Assembly (NCBI GenBank): GCA_018268935.1
Contig: JAFDVS010000091.1
Span: 1-45,345, forward strand
Direction: 5' to 3'
Length of the DNA: 45,345 nucleotides
Origin: Acidobacteriota bacterium
GTDB taxonomy: Bacteria > Acidobacteriota > Terriglobia > Bryobacterales > Bryobacteraceae
In this document: in pieces, positions 1 to 8,625 of the stretch
How the letters are laid out: every line of letters starts with the position of its first letter
Position numbering within the stretch: the first letter of the stretch is position 1
Notes under the pieces: model-generated
Databases searched by the model: none
Seen by the model: the letters and a program-made list of their open reading frames with translations, nothing else
What the model was told of the DNA's origin: nothing
Program-made: the position numbers and the translations under genes

Positions 1-842
1 GTGAGCCCTTCGCCGGTGAGCGCGGAGGTAGGATGGCGCACACGGGCGGAGGCGAGAATGCCGCGCTTGACCATGTTGTGTTTCATGGCGGAGACGCCGA
101 GTCCGGGTTGGAGTTGGAAGCGGATGAGAGGTAGAGCGCGGGAGAATTCCTGCCAGGCCTCGGCCGTGCGGCCTGCCTGCAGGTGGGCCCAGATGGAGAC
201 GTAGACTGCGGGGATGTCGTTATTGGGCATGGTGCCGACGGCTCCACGTTGGAACTCTTCGATGAGGAACTGTGCGTTGAGGCCGCCGAAAATGGTGAGG
301 CCGCTGCCTTTGAGCGCCGTGATTTTCGGGGCTGTGGGCGGAGCCTCCACTTTGACTAATTTGACCTGCGGGATTTCGCGGCCCATGCGGGTGAGCAGCG
401 CGGCGGGCATGGCGACTCCGGTCATGAGCGGCGCGTCCTGCACCATGATGGGGATAGACACAGCCTTGCTAATGGCGTCGAAGTAGAACATGAGGCCGTC
501 GCCATCGGGTTTGAGCAAATAGGGCGGCAGCACCATGAGGGCGTGGGCGCCGAGATCGGCGACTTCTTTACTGAGAGCGACCGCGGCATCGGTGCCGGTG
601 TGGCCGGAGCTTGCGATCAAAGGCACGCGGCCGTTGACGCGCTTCACGATGTGGCGCAGCAGCGGGGCGCGCTCTTCGTTGAGCAGCGTGTAGCCTTCGC
701 TGGCGTTGCCGAAGAGGCCGAGGCCGTGGACGCCCTGATCGAGGGTCCAGTCGATGAGGCGGTCGAGGGATGTGTAGTCGATTGCGCCGTTATCCTCGAA
801 TGGGGTGGCGAGTATGGGGTAAATCCCCTGGAATTCGGTCAA
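1..842 (-). CDS. Dihydrodipicolinate synthase (DHDPS)/N-acetylneuraminate lyase-family protein, C-terminus cut by window edge
   Basis: A class I aldolase of the DHDPS superfamily, whose members condense or cleave pyruvate or 2-keto-3-deoxy sugars through a Schiff-base lysine. Reading the minus strand gives 280 codons with no stop. The N-terminus (IYPILATPFEDNGAID) is the classic first strand of the family. LFGNASEGYTL sits where the GTTGE substrate loop lies, and the KLVKVEAP strand holds the probable Schiff-base lysine. The likely start is TTG at 842-840, preceded by GGAGG and overlapping the TGA of the GntR gene, so the two are translationally coupled. An in-place ATG a few bases upstream is in another frame. 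Next to a GntR/FCD regulator, a catabolic role (sugar-acid or dicarboxylate breakdown) is more likely than lysine biosynthesis. Substrate is not determinable. The C-terminus lies beyond base 1. Confidence 0.85.
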   Translation of the reverse strand, partial: MTEFQGIYPILATPFEDNGAIDYTSLDRLIDWTLDQGVHGLGLFGNASEGYTLLNEERAPLLRHIVKRVNGRVPLIASSGHTGTDAAVALSKEVADLGAHALMVLPPYLLKPDGDGLMFYFDAISKAVSIPIMVQDAPLMTGVAMPAALLTRMGREIPQVKLVKVEAPPTAPKITALKGSGLTIFGGLNAQFLIEEFQRGAVGTMPNNDIPAVYVSIWAHLQAGRTAEAWQEFSRALPLIRFQLQPGLGVSAMKHNMVKRGILASARVRHPTSALTGEGL

Positions 843-1513
843 GCATTTCCTCCGCTAACAATGCTGGCGAGCGAACGCTGGGCACGTTCGATGTGCGCAG
901 TGAGGGCTTTCACCAGGCGGCGCGCGTCTCTGGCTTCGAGCGCGGCGACGATGTCTTCATGTTCCTGTTGTTCCTGGGCGAGGCGATTGCGCCAATCGGC
1001 ATTGGCGCTATGTACGCGGGCGATTTGTAAATGGGCGTTCAATTCGGCGTACATTTGGGACAATTTCTGATTGCCCGAGGATTCGATGATGAGCGCGTGG
1101 AAGCGCTGGTTGTCCTGTTCATGGCGCTGGCGATCAGCGGCGCACTCGACGGGGAGGGCGAGGGCGCGGAGCAGACCGCGGAGCTCGGCTTGCTGCTCGC
1201 CGGTGATGCGTTTCACGGCGAGCTCGCCGGCGAGGCATTCGAGGGCGCGGCGGATTTCGAAGGTTTCTTCGATTTCGCGGGGGGAGAGGGAAGTGACGTA
1301 GGTGCCGCTGCGGGGATGAACCTGGATGAGGCCTTCGGCGGAGAGCTGCTGGATGGCGTGGCGGACTGGGGTGATGCTGACGCCGAGTTTGTCAGCGATC
1401 TCTTCGACTTGAAGGCGTTGTCCTGGTTTGAAAACGTGGGTGAGGATGGCTTGCCGGAGTGCGTCGTAGACTTCATCGGTGGCACGGCGGCGTGCGATTT
1501 TGGTGAATTCCAT
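839..1513 (-). CDS. GntR-family transcriptional regulator with FCD ligand domain (FadR subfamily)
   Basis: A 224-residue one-component regulator. Residues 1-70 form the winged helix-turn-helix, with the family patterns DEVYDALRQAIL, LQVEEIADKLGVSITPVRHAIQQL and GLIQVHPRSGTYV. Residues 80-220 are the all-helical FCD effector domain, which in this family binds sugar acids, dicarboxylates or fatty acyl-CoA, often with a metal. The start is the ATG at 1513 because the helix-turn-helix begins right after it; the reading frame stays open far upstream but that stretch is only a shadow of the opposite gene. No good Shine-Dalgarno is visible. The gene is divergent from the exported-protein operon at 1637 and coupled to the aldolase downstream, so it probably controls both or at least the aldolase. 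Confidence 0.92.
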   Translation of the reverse strand: MEFTKIARRRATDEVYDALRQAILTHVFKPGQRLQVEEIADKLGVSITPVRHAIQQLSAEGLIQVHPRSGTYVTSLSPREIEETFEIRRALECLAGELAVKRITGEQQAELRGLLRALALPVECAADRQRHEQDNQRFHALIIESSGNQKLSQMYAELNAHLQIARVHSANADWRNRLAQEQQEHEDIVAALEARDARRLVKALTAHIERAQRSLASIVSGGNA

Positions 1514-1524
1514 GGACAGGAAAA

Positions 1525-1542
1525 TCAGTGTATCACAACTGA
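1525..1542. promoter_or_regulatory. Candidate GntR operator overlapping an extended -10
   Basis: The arms TCAGT and ACTGA form an inverted repeat with an 8-base centre. On the minus strand, TGATACACT (1527-1535) is a plausible extended -10 for the GntR gene and lies inside the repeat. A GntR dimer bound here would block its own transcription. No -35 match is evident. This is inference from position and symmetry. Confidence 0.3.
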
Positions 1543-1574
1543 CAGGCAAAAATCTGAAATATTTTATTCTAGAC

Positions 1575-1603
1575 TTTACAAGGCATCCGCACACTGATAT
1601 GCT
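1575..1603 (+). promoter_or_regulatory. Candidate sigma-70 promoter for the 1637-7901 operon
   Basis: TTTACA at 1575-1580 and TATGCT at 1598-1603 are separated by 17 bases, placing the start of transcription near 1610 and leaving a leader of roughly 27 bases before the ATG at 1637. Confidence 0.5.
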
Positions 1604-1636
1604 GTCCTTGATATAGTCCTTTCTATCTGGATCCCT

Positions 1637-4231
1637 ATGCGCAGCCTCGTACTTGCTTTGTGTCCCCTGTTCGCGATGGGTCAAACATCGGAGGGATTCC
1701 TCCGGTTCCCGGCGAATGAAGAGATTGGCGCGTTGTCGGCGGTGGCGATTGGCGCAAAGGACAACATTTATGTGCTGCATCGCGGTCCGAAACCGCTGAT
1801 GGTGTTTGACCGCGCGGGCAAGCATGTACGGAGCTTTGGGGACGGGATGTTTCAAGTGCCGCACGGGCTGCGCGTGGATCGCGATGGCAACCTGTGGACG
1901 ACGGACAACAAGCTGAACAACATTCGCAAGTTCACTCCCGCGGGCAAGCTGCTGCTGACGCTGGAAGGGAATTTCAAGTCGCCGGACGATCTGGTGTTCA
2001 CGTCGAAGGGCGAGATTGTGGTGGCGGACACGGGCAACGGGCGGTTGGCGCGCATCAATACTAAGGGCGACATTCTGCAGTCGTGGGGCAAGAAGGGCAA
2101 GGGGCAAGGCGAGTTTGCCACGGCGCACGGGCTGGCGATTGATGCGAAGGATCGTGTGTATGTGGCCGATCGCGGGAACAACCGCGTGCAGGTGTTTACG
2201 GCGGATGGGAAGTTCGTTGCGGAGTGGAAGGGATTTGGCAATCCGTTCGGACTGCATGTGCATGGCGGGCAGTTGATCATCTCCGACGGCGATGCGCATA
2301 AGATGACGCATCTGAATCTGAGCGATGGCTCGATTGCATCGCAATGGGGGAATCCCGACACGTTGCAGTTGCCGCATTTGATGGCGACGGATTCGAAGGG
2401 GCGGCTGTTCGTGGCGGAAGTGAATGGGAAGCGGGTGCAGATTTTCGGATTGAAGCAGGCTTCGGCCAGCCTGCACGGGCAGGATGAGATTGATGCGGCG
2501 CATCGTGTGCTGTTCCAACCTGCCTCGGATGGGAAGAAGAACACGGCGGCGATTACTTCGCAGGTGGCGGCGAAGTTGCCGGCGCGCGCGGGGGCGGCGG
2601 ATGTGCCTCTGCGGAATTACATCGACGAACATATTTTCGGGCGGATGAAGAAGGACGGTGTGCCGCATGCCCGGCTCGCATCGGATGAAGAGTTCGCGCG
2701 GCGGGCGTGGTTGGATGCGACGGGACGGATTCCGGCGTACGACCAGTTGACCGCGTTCCTTGCGGACAAGGATCCGGCGAAGCGCGAGAAGCTGGTGGAC
2801 CGGCTGCTGGCGAGCAACGGATTCATTGACAAGTGGACGTATTACTTCGAGGATTTGTATCGTGCCGGCGGGCGCATGGGATACGGGTTGAACCTGTTTC
2901 ACTACTGGCTGCGCGAGTGGCTGCGGCTGGACCGCCCTTACAACGAAGTGGCCACGGATCTGTTGACTGGCGGGGGGAAGACGAGTTTTTCGGTGCCGGG
3001 CGGGTTGTACTTCGCGCGCGATTTCGTGAAGGCGAAGGATGATCCGGATGCTCCCGACGGGATGGACCTGGTGAACATTCCCGATACCGTGGATGAGTTC
3101 ACGGTGACTTACGGCAAGGTGTTTCTGGGGTTGAACCTCGCTTGCATTTCTTGCCATGACGGGAAGAATCACCTGGAGAAAGTGAACGTGTTTCTGGTTG
3201 GCAAGAAGCGCGAAGATTTCTTCCGGCAGGCGGGCTTCTACGGGAAGACGCGGCAGATCATGAACTGGGAGAACGGCTACCAGGCAAACCAGGAATACAC
3301 AGTGGATGATGAGGCTCCAGGGTATGACACGAAGGCCGAGTCGATTGTGCGCGTGGCGCGCACCGGTGGCAGCAGCAAGCCGCGCTTCATTCTGACGGGC
3401 GAGGAGCCGCGCGCCGGGCAGCATGATCGCGACGAACTGGCTCGAATGTTGACGACACACATCCAGTTTTCACGGGCCTTTGCCAATCGCATCTGGGCGG
3501 AGCTGATGGGCTTCGGGATTGTGGATCCGGTGGATGATTTCGATCTGGCGCGGTATGACCGCAACAATCTGCCCGCGGGGTGGGCGCTGCAACCTTCGAA
3601 TCCGGAGTTGCTGGATGCGATGGCGCGGGATTTCCAGCAGAGCAATTACAGCTTCAAGAAACTGATGCGGCGGATCATGACGTCGTCGGCGTATCAGTTG
3701 AGCTCGCAGTTTGATGGGGAGTGGAAAGAGCAGTACAACACCTATTACGCGCGGAAGTACGTGCGGATGTTGAGCGCGGCGGAGTTGCACGATGCGATTG
3801 CGCTGGCGACGAACAAGCCTGCCGCGTTTTCTTCCGGTACGGAGAAGGTGCCGATGGTGCAGCAGATGTCTGAGCCGAAGAAGGCGGACAAAGAAGTGCA
3901 GGGTTTCATGAAGATTTTCGGGCAATCGAACCGCGATGAGATGCCGAAGAAGGCGCCGCCGAGTTCGTTGCAGGCGATGCTGCTGATGCAATCGAAGATT
4001 GTGACGGATCGGGTGCTGGCGATGGGCGGGACGCGGGTGGAGGCTTTGTTGAAGGAATCCTCAACGAATCCGGAACTGGCGGACCGTTTGTTTATGGCGA
4101 CGATCAGCCGGCGGCCGACCGAGCAGGAGCGCGCCGTTGCGGTGCAGGCGTTGGATAAGGATCGCCGCCGCGGGGCGGAGAATCTGCAATGGGCGTTGAT
4201 CAACAGTCCGGAGTTCATCTTTAATTACTGA
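1637..4231 (+). CDS. Exported NHL-repeat/DUF1549/DUF1553 protein with CxxCH motif
   Basis: An 864-residue protein with a short signal peptide (about residues 1-16). Residues 30-280 contain repeated NHL beta-propeller blades (for example GLAIDAKDRVYVADRGNNRVQVF). A DUF1549 region spans about 325-530 and contains CISCH at residues 503-507, a c-type-heme-like motif that is typical of this domain. DUF1553 occupies about 600-864 (RAFANRIWAELMGFGIVDPVDDF; ending INSPEFIFNY). These domains, first named in planctomycetes, occur in exported proteins next to DUF1501 partners, as here (7-base gap to the next gene). Function is not established; an extracytoplasmic oxidoreductase or polysaccharide-related role is guessed from the heme motif and context. 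A propeller at the N-terminus, rather than a cytochrome domain, is the unusual part. Confidence 0.88.
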   Translation: MRSLVLALCPLFAMGQTSEGFLRFPANEEIGALSAVAIGAKDNIYVLHRGPKPLMVFDRAGKHVRSFGDGMFQVPHGLRVDRDGNLWTTDNKLNNIRKFTPAGKLLLTLEGNFKSPDDLVFTSKGEIVVADTGNGRLARINTKGDILQSWGKKGKGQGEFATAHGLAIDAKDRVYVADRGNNRVQVFTADGKFVAEWKGFGNPFGLHVHGGQLIISDGDAHKMTHLNLSDGSIASQWGNPDTLQLPHLMATDSKGRLFVAEVNGKRVQIFGLKQASASLHGQDEIDAAHRVLFQPASDGKKNTAAITSQVAAKLPARAGAADVPLRNYIDEHIFGRMKKDGVPHARLASDEEFARRAWLDATGRIPAYDQLTAFLADKDPAKREKLVDRLLASNGFIDKWTYYFEDLYRAGGRMGYGLNLFHYWLREWLRLDRPYNEVATDLLTGGGKTSFSVPGGLYFARDFVKAKDDPDAPDGMDLVNIPDTVDEFTVTYGKVFLGLNLACISCHDGKNHLEKVNVFLVGKKREDFFRQAGFYGKTRQIMNWENGYQANQEYTVDDEAPGYDTKAESIVRVARTGGSSKPRFILTGEEPRAGQHDRDELARMLTTHIQFSRAFANRIWAELMGFGIVDPVDDFDLARYDRNNLPAGWALQPSNPELLDAMARDFQQSNYSFKKLMRRIMTSSAYQLSSQFDGEWKEQYNTYYARKYVRMLSAAELHDAIALATNKPAAFSSGTEKVPMVQQMSEPKKADKEVQGFMKIFGQSNRDEMPKKAPPSSLQAMLLMQSKIVTDRVLAMGGTRVEALLKESSTNPELADRLFMATISRRPTEQERAVAVQALDKDRRRGAENLQWALINSPEFIFNY

Positions 4232-4238
4232 GGCACCT

Positions 4239-5639
4239 ATGCGCACGCCGATTTCCAAATTTCTACCTCATCGCCGCGATGTACTGCGGTTGGGCGGTTA
4301 CGGATTGCTGGGCTCGTTTGCCGAACAGGCGCTGATGCCGGTCGAGGCGCGGGCGGCGGGCAAGTCGAATCCGCGCGGGACGGCGCGGTTCGCGATTGTG
4401 ATTGAGCTGGCGGGCGCCATTTCGCATCTCGATTCGTTCGATTTCAAGGAATCGGCGGGCACGCCGAAGGATTTGGATGTACGGCCGGTGCGCAACAATT
4501 TGTACTTGAGCCAGCGTCTGTTTCCGGAGATGTCGAAGGAGATGGACAAAGTGTCCATCGTGCGGTCGATGAAGAGCCACGAGGTGGTGCACTTCCGCGG
4601 GCAATACTACACGCAGGCAGGGCGCCCGTTGAATCCGGCGATTGCTCCGGAGATTCCGAGTGTGGGCTCGGTGGTGTCGTATGAGTTTGAGAAGCAGCGT
4701 CGGGAGACGGACACGTTTCCGACTTACATTGGCTGCAACCTGGATACATCGGGCTGCGGGGCGATCACCACGGGGTTCCTGCATCCGAAGCATTCGGTGC
4801 TGGACATCAATCTGAAGGCGGGTGTGGGCGCGACGGCAGTGGAAGGCGAAGCACTGCAGGTATTGGATGAGCGCTACCGGCTGCTGCATGAATTGGACAA
4901 GGCGATGGCGCCTTCACGCGAAGGGCGCGATCGCGCATTCGGCAGTTTTCGCGATTTTCAACATTCGGCGCATCAGGTGCTGGGCGATGCGCGCTGGCCG
5001 AAGGCATTCGCGATGACGAAGGAAGAGCGCGAGCGGTACGGGGAAAACGAAGTGGGCCTCGGTTGCCTGCTGGCGCGGAACCTTGTTCAGGCCGATGCGG
5101 GCACGCGGTACATCCACATCACGCATCCGGATTGGGATCACCATAAGAACATCTTCAATCACGCTTCGAAATCGAACCACTATATCCGCTGCAATGAATT
5201 TGACCGGGCGATGGCGAACCTGCTGCGCGATTTGAGCGCGACGGCTTCGCCACGGGAGAAGGGCAAGACGCTGTTGGATGAAACGATGGTGGTGATGATC
5301 ACCGAGTTCGGACGGACGCCGGGAGCGTTGAATGGGAACGCGGGGCGGCATCACTACAATCCGGCCTACATTTCGTTGTTCGCGGGCGGTGGCGTGAAGC
5401 CGGGCCGTATTCTGGGAGCTACGGACAAGGACGGGCTCACGGTGGTGGATACGGGCTGGAAGTACAAGCGCATGCAGCCCAAAACGGAGAACGTGTACGC
5501 CACCATCTATTCAGCGATTGGCATTGACTGGAAGAAGGAACTGACGAATACGCCATCGAAGCGGGCGTACCGGTATGTGGATGTGCTCGGCGCAACCGAG
5601 ATGGTGATGGATGACGAGATCGCGGATCTGTTCGTATAG
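4239..5639 (+). CDS. DUF1501 protein (alkaline phosphatase/sulfatase-like fold), Tat-exported
   Basis: A 466-residue protein. The N-terminus has HRRDVLRLGGYGLLGSFAEQAL, a twin-arginine signal of the kind seen on most DUF1501 proteins. The body has the family hallmarks: FAIVIELAGAISHLDSFDFK near the start, SIVRSMKSHEVVHFRGQYYT, THPDWDHHKNIF, and the C-terminal TMVVMITEFGRTPGALNGNAGRHHY. The fold is related to alkaline phosphatases and sulfatases, but the catalytic nucleophile of true sulfatases is not recognisable, and the biochemical role is unknown. DUF1501 genes almost always follow a DUF1549/DUF1553 gene, as here. The 3' end overlaps the next gene by 29 bases. Confidence 0.9.
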   Translation: MRTPISKFLPHRRDVLRLGGYGLLGSFAEQALMPVEARAAGKSNPRGTARFAIVIELAGAISHLDSFDFKESAGTPKDLDVRPVRNNLYLSQRLFPEMSKEMDKVSIVRSMKSHEVVHFRGQYYTQAGRPLNPAIAPEIPSVGSVVSYEFEKQRRETDTFPTYIGCNLDTSGCGAITTGFLHPKHSVLDINLKAGVGATAVEGEALQVLDERYRLLHELDKAMAPSREGRDRAFGSFRDFQHSAHQVLGDARWPKAFAMTKEERERYGENEVGLGCLLARNLVQADAGTRYIHITHPDWDHHKNIFNHASKSNHYIRCNEFDRAMANLLRDLSATASPREKGKTLLDETMVVMITEFGRTPGALNGNAGRHHYNPAYISLFAGGGVKPGRILGATDKDGLTVVDTGWKYKRMQPKTENVYATIYSAIGIDWKKELTNTPSKRAYRYVDVLGATEMVMDDEIADLFV

Positions 5640-6363
5640 CGCGTTGCTGCTGGCTGCGACGCTTTGCGCGCAGGACATGGTGACGATTCCCGCCGGGGAG
5701 TTCACCATGGGGCGGACGAAACTGACTCCCGACGATAAAACAACGATGCGGCCCGTTGTTTTATTGGACGACCGGCCGGATCACAAGGTGTTTCTCGACG
5801 CCTACCAACTGGACAAGACGGAAGTGACGCATCGCCAGTACGCGGAGTTTGTGGCGGCAACGAAGCGCAAAGCTCCTTATCACTGGCTGGATGGCAAGAT
5901 GCCGGAAGAGGCCGCGGAGCATCCGATTTACAACGTGGATTGGGAGGATGCATCGGCGTACTGCGCGTTTCGCGGGAAGCGGCTGCCGACGGAAGCGGAA
6001 TGGGAGCGCGCGGCGCGTGGGGGCAAAGACGGGCTTTCGTATCCATGGGGCGACAAGGCCGATGCGAAGCTGGCGCTGTATAACTCGCAGACGGGCGCGG
6101 GGCCGGTGGCGAAGTATGCGCCGAATGAATTTGGATTGTTCGATATGGCGGGGAGTGTGAGCGAGTGGTGTGCGGATTGGTTCACGCGGGAGTACTACAA
6201 GAATTCACCGGCGAAGAATCCCAAAGGGCCGGAGACGGGATCGTACAAAGTGATCCGTGGGGGTGCGTGGTCCGATAGCCCGGCGCGGATCACAGTGTTT
6301 TTCCGCAATTGGGTGCGGCCGAATCAGAAGACGCCGAATCTCGGCTTCCGGTGCGCGAAGTGA
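5611..6363 (+). CDS. SUMF1/FGE-fold secreted protein lacking the FGE cysteine pair
   Basis: A 250-residue protein with signal peptide MTRSRICSYSALLLAATLCA. The body has the formylglycine-generating-enzyme (FGE) fold signatures: MVTIPAGEFTMG, DKTEVTHRQYAEFV, RLPTEAEWERAARGG, YPWGD, MAGSVSEWCADWF, VIRGGAWSD and LGFRCA. In true FGE the active-site cysteines lie in the segment before LGFRCA; here the matching positions look like Thr228 and Asn233 (ITVFFRNWVR). It is therefore probably not the enzyme that activates sulfatases, but a structural or binding member of the superfamily. The start at 5611 lies inside the DUF1501 gene; the ATG gives a clean signal peptide. Its stop codon overlaps the GTG of the next gene (GTGA). 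Confidence 0.85.
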   Translation: MTRSRICSYSALLLAATLCAQDMVTIPAGEFTMGRTKLTPDDKTTMRPVVLLDDRPDHKVFLDAYQLDKTEVTHRQYAEFVAATKRKAPYHWLDGKMPEEAAEHPIYNVDWEDASAYCAFRGKRLPTEAEWERAARGGKDGLSYPWGDKADAKLALYNSQTGAGPVAKYAPNEFGLFDMAGSVSEWCADWFTREYYKNSPAKNPKGPETGSYKVIRGGAWSDSPARITVFFRNWVRPNQKTPNLGFRCAK

Positions 6364-7901
6364 CGCGGCGGGAGTGGTTGGCCTCGATGGCGGCGATGGC
6401 TGCGCCCGGTGCAGCGGCGGGCGGGTTGAGTTTCAACGAAGACAGCAGCCATTTCTTCACCTCGCGTAATGGGAAGCGATTGACGCTGCAGGATGTAGAT
6501 GGGTGGGTGGAGCAATACGCGGGCACGCAGGTTCGGGAGTTGATTCTGAACGTGAATGCGATGCGAACTTCATATGCGAGCAAGGTATGGGATCCCATCT
6601 GGCATGGATATGATCCGAACGGGCCGGACGATCAGCCGTTGATGGCGAGTTTGACGCCGGAGGGACGGAAGTCTGCGCGGAAGTGGATTCACGCGGCGTG
6701 GCAATTGAACGAAGACGGAATTGATTTGTACGCGCGGTGGATTGCCCAGGCGCGGAAGCACAAGCTGTCGCCGTGGGTGTCGATGCGGATGAATGATATC
6801 CACAATGTCGACGATGAGAAGGCGTATATCCACAGCGAGTTCTGGCGTTCGCATCCGGAGTACCGGCGGGTGCCGTATCGCTTTGCGGGATGGCCGGACC
6901 GGGCGTTTGATTACGGCAGGCGCGAGGTGCGCGAGTATCATTTGAAGCTGGTTCGTGAATTGGCGGAGCGCTACGATTTCGATGGTCTGGAATTGGACTG
7001 GATGCGCTTCGGGTATCACTTCCGTCCGGGGCATGAGCGCGAAGGCGCGGAGTTGCTCACGGAGTTCACCGCCGAAGTGCGGCGGATATTGGACGGGCAG
7101 CAGAAGAAGCGCGGGCACAGGATCCGGCTGGGAGCGCGCGTGGCGTCGCGGCCGGAATCGGCATTGGGCCTGGGGATGGATGCGGTCACGTGGGCGCAGC
7201 GCGGTTTGGTGGATTTTCTGGTGATCACGCCGTTCTGGGCGACGATTGAACCGGACATGCCGGTGGAGCAATGGAAGGCGCTACTCAAGGGAACGAATGT
7301 GACACTGGCCGCGGGCTTGGAATTGCTGCTGCGGGCGCATCCGGGTGAGAAGCCATATCAGAAGAACTCACTGGAGACCGTGCGCGGCGCGGCTGCGGCG
7401 CTGCTCGATCGCGGCGTGGATCGTGTATACCTGTTCAACTACATGGATTCGGAGACGGCGATTGATCAAGTCGCCGACAACGCACGGATCCTGCGCGAGG
7501 CGGGTAGTTTGGCGACGCTGGCGGGCAAGCCGCGGCGGCACGTAGTGACGTATGCGGACACGTGGGCTCCGGGCGAGGCTCAAGCGATTGCGTTGCCGCA
7601 GTCGATTGCGAAGGGGCAGTGGCGGGCGTTTCGTGTCCCGATCGGGCCGGCGCCTGGGGCAGGGAAGGCGGAGGTGCGTCTCGGGGTGGAAAGCGCGGAT
7701 GCGCGGGATTGGAAGGTGCTGGTAAACGGAGAGCCGTGCGCGTTTGTTTCGGACCGGAAGCCGGAGAAGCCGCATTCGCCGGCGCCTATGTTCTGCTTCA
7801 CCGCGCCGTTGGCGGCACTACGGCGAGGCTATAACGCCGTGGAAATAGAGGCCACCGCAGGCGGCGGCCGCATTGTGTGGGTGGAACTGGCGCTGGGTTA
7901 A
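6360..7901 (+). CDS. Tat-exported TIM-barrel glycoside-hydrolase-like protein
   Basis: A 513-residue protein if translation begins at GTG 6360, which forms a GTGA overlap with the stop of the preceding gene and yields a short twin-arginine signal (TRREWLASMAAMAAPGAAAGG). An in-frame ATG at 6309 would add residues without signal character. The centre resembles putative glycosidases of the GHL10/DUF4015 type: HKLSPWVSMRMNDIHN, then a conserved barrel strand YDFDGLELDWMRFGYHF with clustered acids, then VDFLVITPFW. A C-terminal beta-rich module follows from about residue 400. Substrate is unknown. It is the last gene of the exported-protein operon and ends overlapping the EF-P stop codon by four bases on the other strand. 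Confidence 0.75.
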   Translation: MTRREWLASMAAMAAPGAAAGGLSFNEDSSHFFTSRNGKRLTLQDVDGWVEQYAGTQVRELILNVNAMRTSYASKVWDPIWHGYDPNGPDDQPLMASLTPEGRKSARKWIHAAWQLNEDGIDLYARWIAQARKHKLSPWVSMRMNDIHNVDDEKAYIHSEFWRSHPEYRRVPYRFAGWPDRAFDYGRREVREYHLKLVRELAERYDFDGLELDWMRFGYHFRPGHEREGAELLTEFTAEVRRILDGQQKKRGHRIRLGARVASRPESALGLGMDAVTWAQRGLVDFLVITPFWATIEPDMPVEQWKALLKGTNVTLAAGLELLLRAHPGEKPYQKNSLETVRGAAAALLDRGVDRVYLFNYMDSETAIDQVADNARILREAGSLATLAGKPRRHVVTYADTWAPGEAQAIALPQSIAKGQWRAFRVPIGPAPGAGKAEVRLGVESADARDWKVLVNGEPCAFVSDRKPEKPHSPAPMFCFTAPLAALRRGYNAVEIEATAGGGRIVWVELALG

Positions 7902-8455
7902 GCGCGTTCCTGGTAGGTGCCTTCGGACGTGGAGACGCGGATCTTTTCGCCCTGATTGATGAAGGGCGGGACCTGCACGACGAGGCCGGTTTCGAGCTTG
8001 GCGGGCTTGGTGACGTTGGAGACCGTGGCGCCCTTCAAGCCGGGTTCGGTTTCGACTACGGTGAGATCGACGCTGGGGGGAAGTTCGACGCTGATGGGCT
8101 TGCCTTCGTAGAACTCGACGGTGACTTTGAGTTGGGGCACGAGGTAGTTGGTGGCATCACCGAGGGTGTCTTTGGTGAAGTGCATCTGCTCGTAGTTTTC
8201 GATGTTCATGAAATAGTAGAACTCGCCGTCGTCGTAGAGATACTCCATTTCGTGCTCATCCATCACTGCCTTTTCGACGCGGTCTTCGGAGGAGAAACGG
8301 TGTTCGATCTGGGAGCCGCTGCGGAGGTTCCGCATTTTCACTTGCACGAAACCGCGCAGGTTGCCGGGGGTGCGGTGTTCCATCTTGAAGACGGAGAAGA
8401 GTTCGTTGTTGAACTTAATGACCATGCCCGGGCGCAGTTGGGTTGCGGTTAGCAT
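7898..8455 (-). CDS. efp: Translation elongation factor P
   Basis: A 185-residue protein of normal EF-P length that relieves ribosome stalling at polyproline. Domain I is residues 1-65 (MLTATQLRPGMVIKFNN). The two OB domains follow, ending GLVVQVPPFINQGEKIRVSTSEGTY. The ATG at 8455 is chosen because EF-P proteins begin here; the reading frame continues upstream to 8539 without family similarity. The loop that reaches the P-site tRNA reads RTPGNLRGF, so the residue matching the modified Lys34 of E. coli is Asn32, with Arg at 34. The PGNLRG form recurs in EF-Ps of other phyla as I remember it, so this is a lineage trait rather than damage. No EF-P modification gene lies in the window. Confidence 0.96.
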   Translation of the reverse strand: MLTATQLRPGMVIKFNNELFSVFKMEHRTPGNLRGFVQVKMRNLRSGSQIEHRFSSEDRVEKAVMDEHEMEYLYDDGEFYYFMNIENYEQMHFTKDTLGDATNYLVPQLKVTVEFYEGKPISVELPPSVDLTVVETEPGLKGATVSNVTKPAKLETGLVVQVPPFINQGEKIRVSTSEGTYQERA

Positions 8456-8625
8456 ATGGGTTGAAAGAATCCTCTCAAACGCGAGTTGTGGTGTGGTGAA
8501 ACGCGCGTAATCTTCCAGTTTAGCAGATGTTCCGGCCACGCACGCCCAACTGGCAAAGGGTGAGGGTTATGGAGCGGAGGTGATGGTAGCCACCGGCATT
8601 TGATTGTTTTATCTTGAACAGAACC

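Noticed and set aside
839..3460. 873-residue minus-strand open frame
   Set aside because: Only its last 224 codons (from 1513) are a gene (GntR). The rest is antisense to the NHL-DUF1549 gene and reads as Arg/His-rich low-complexity protein typical of shadow frames in GC-rich DNA.
3470..3991. Arg/His-rich minus-strand frames within the DUF1549 gene
   Set aside because: Composition is that of an antisense frame, without start-site signals or motifs.
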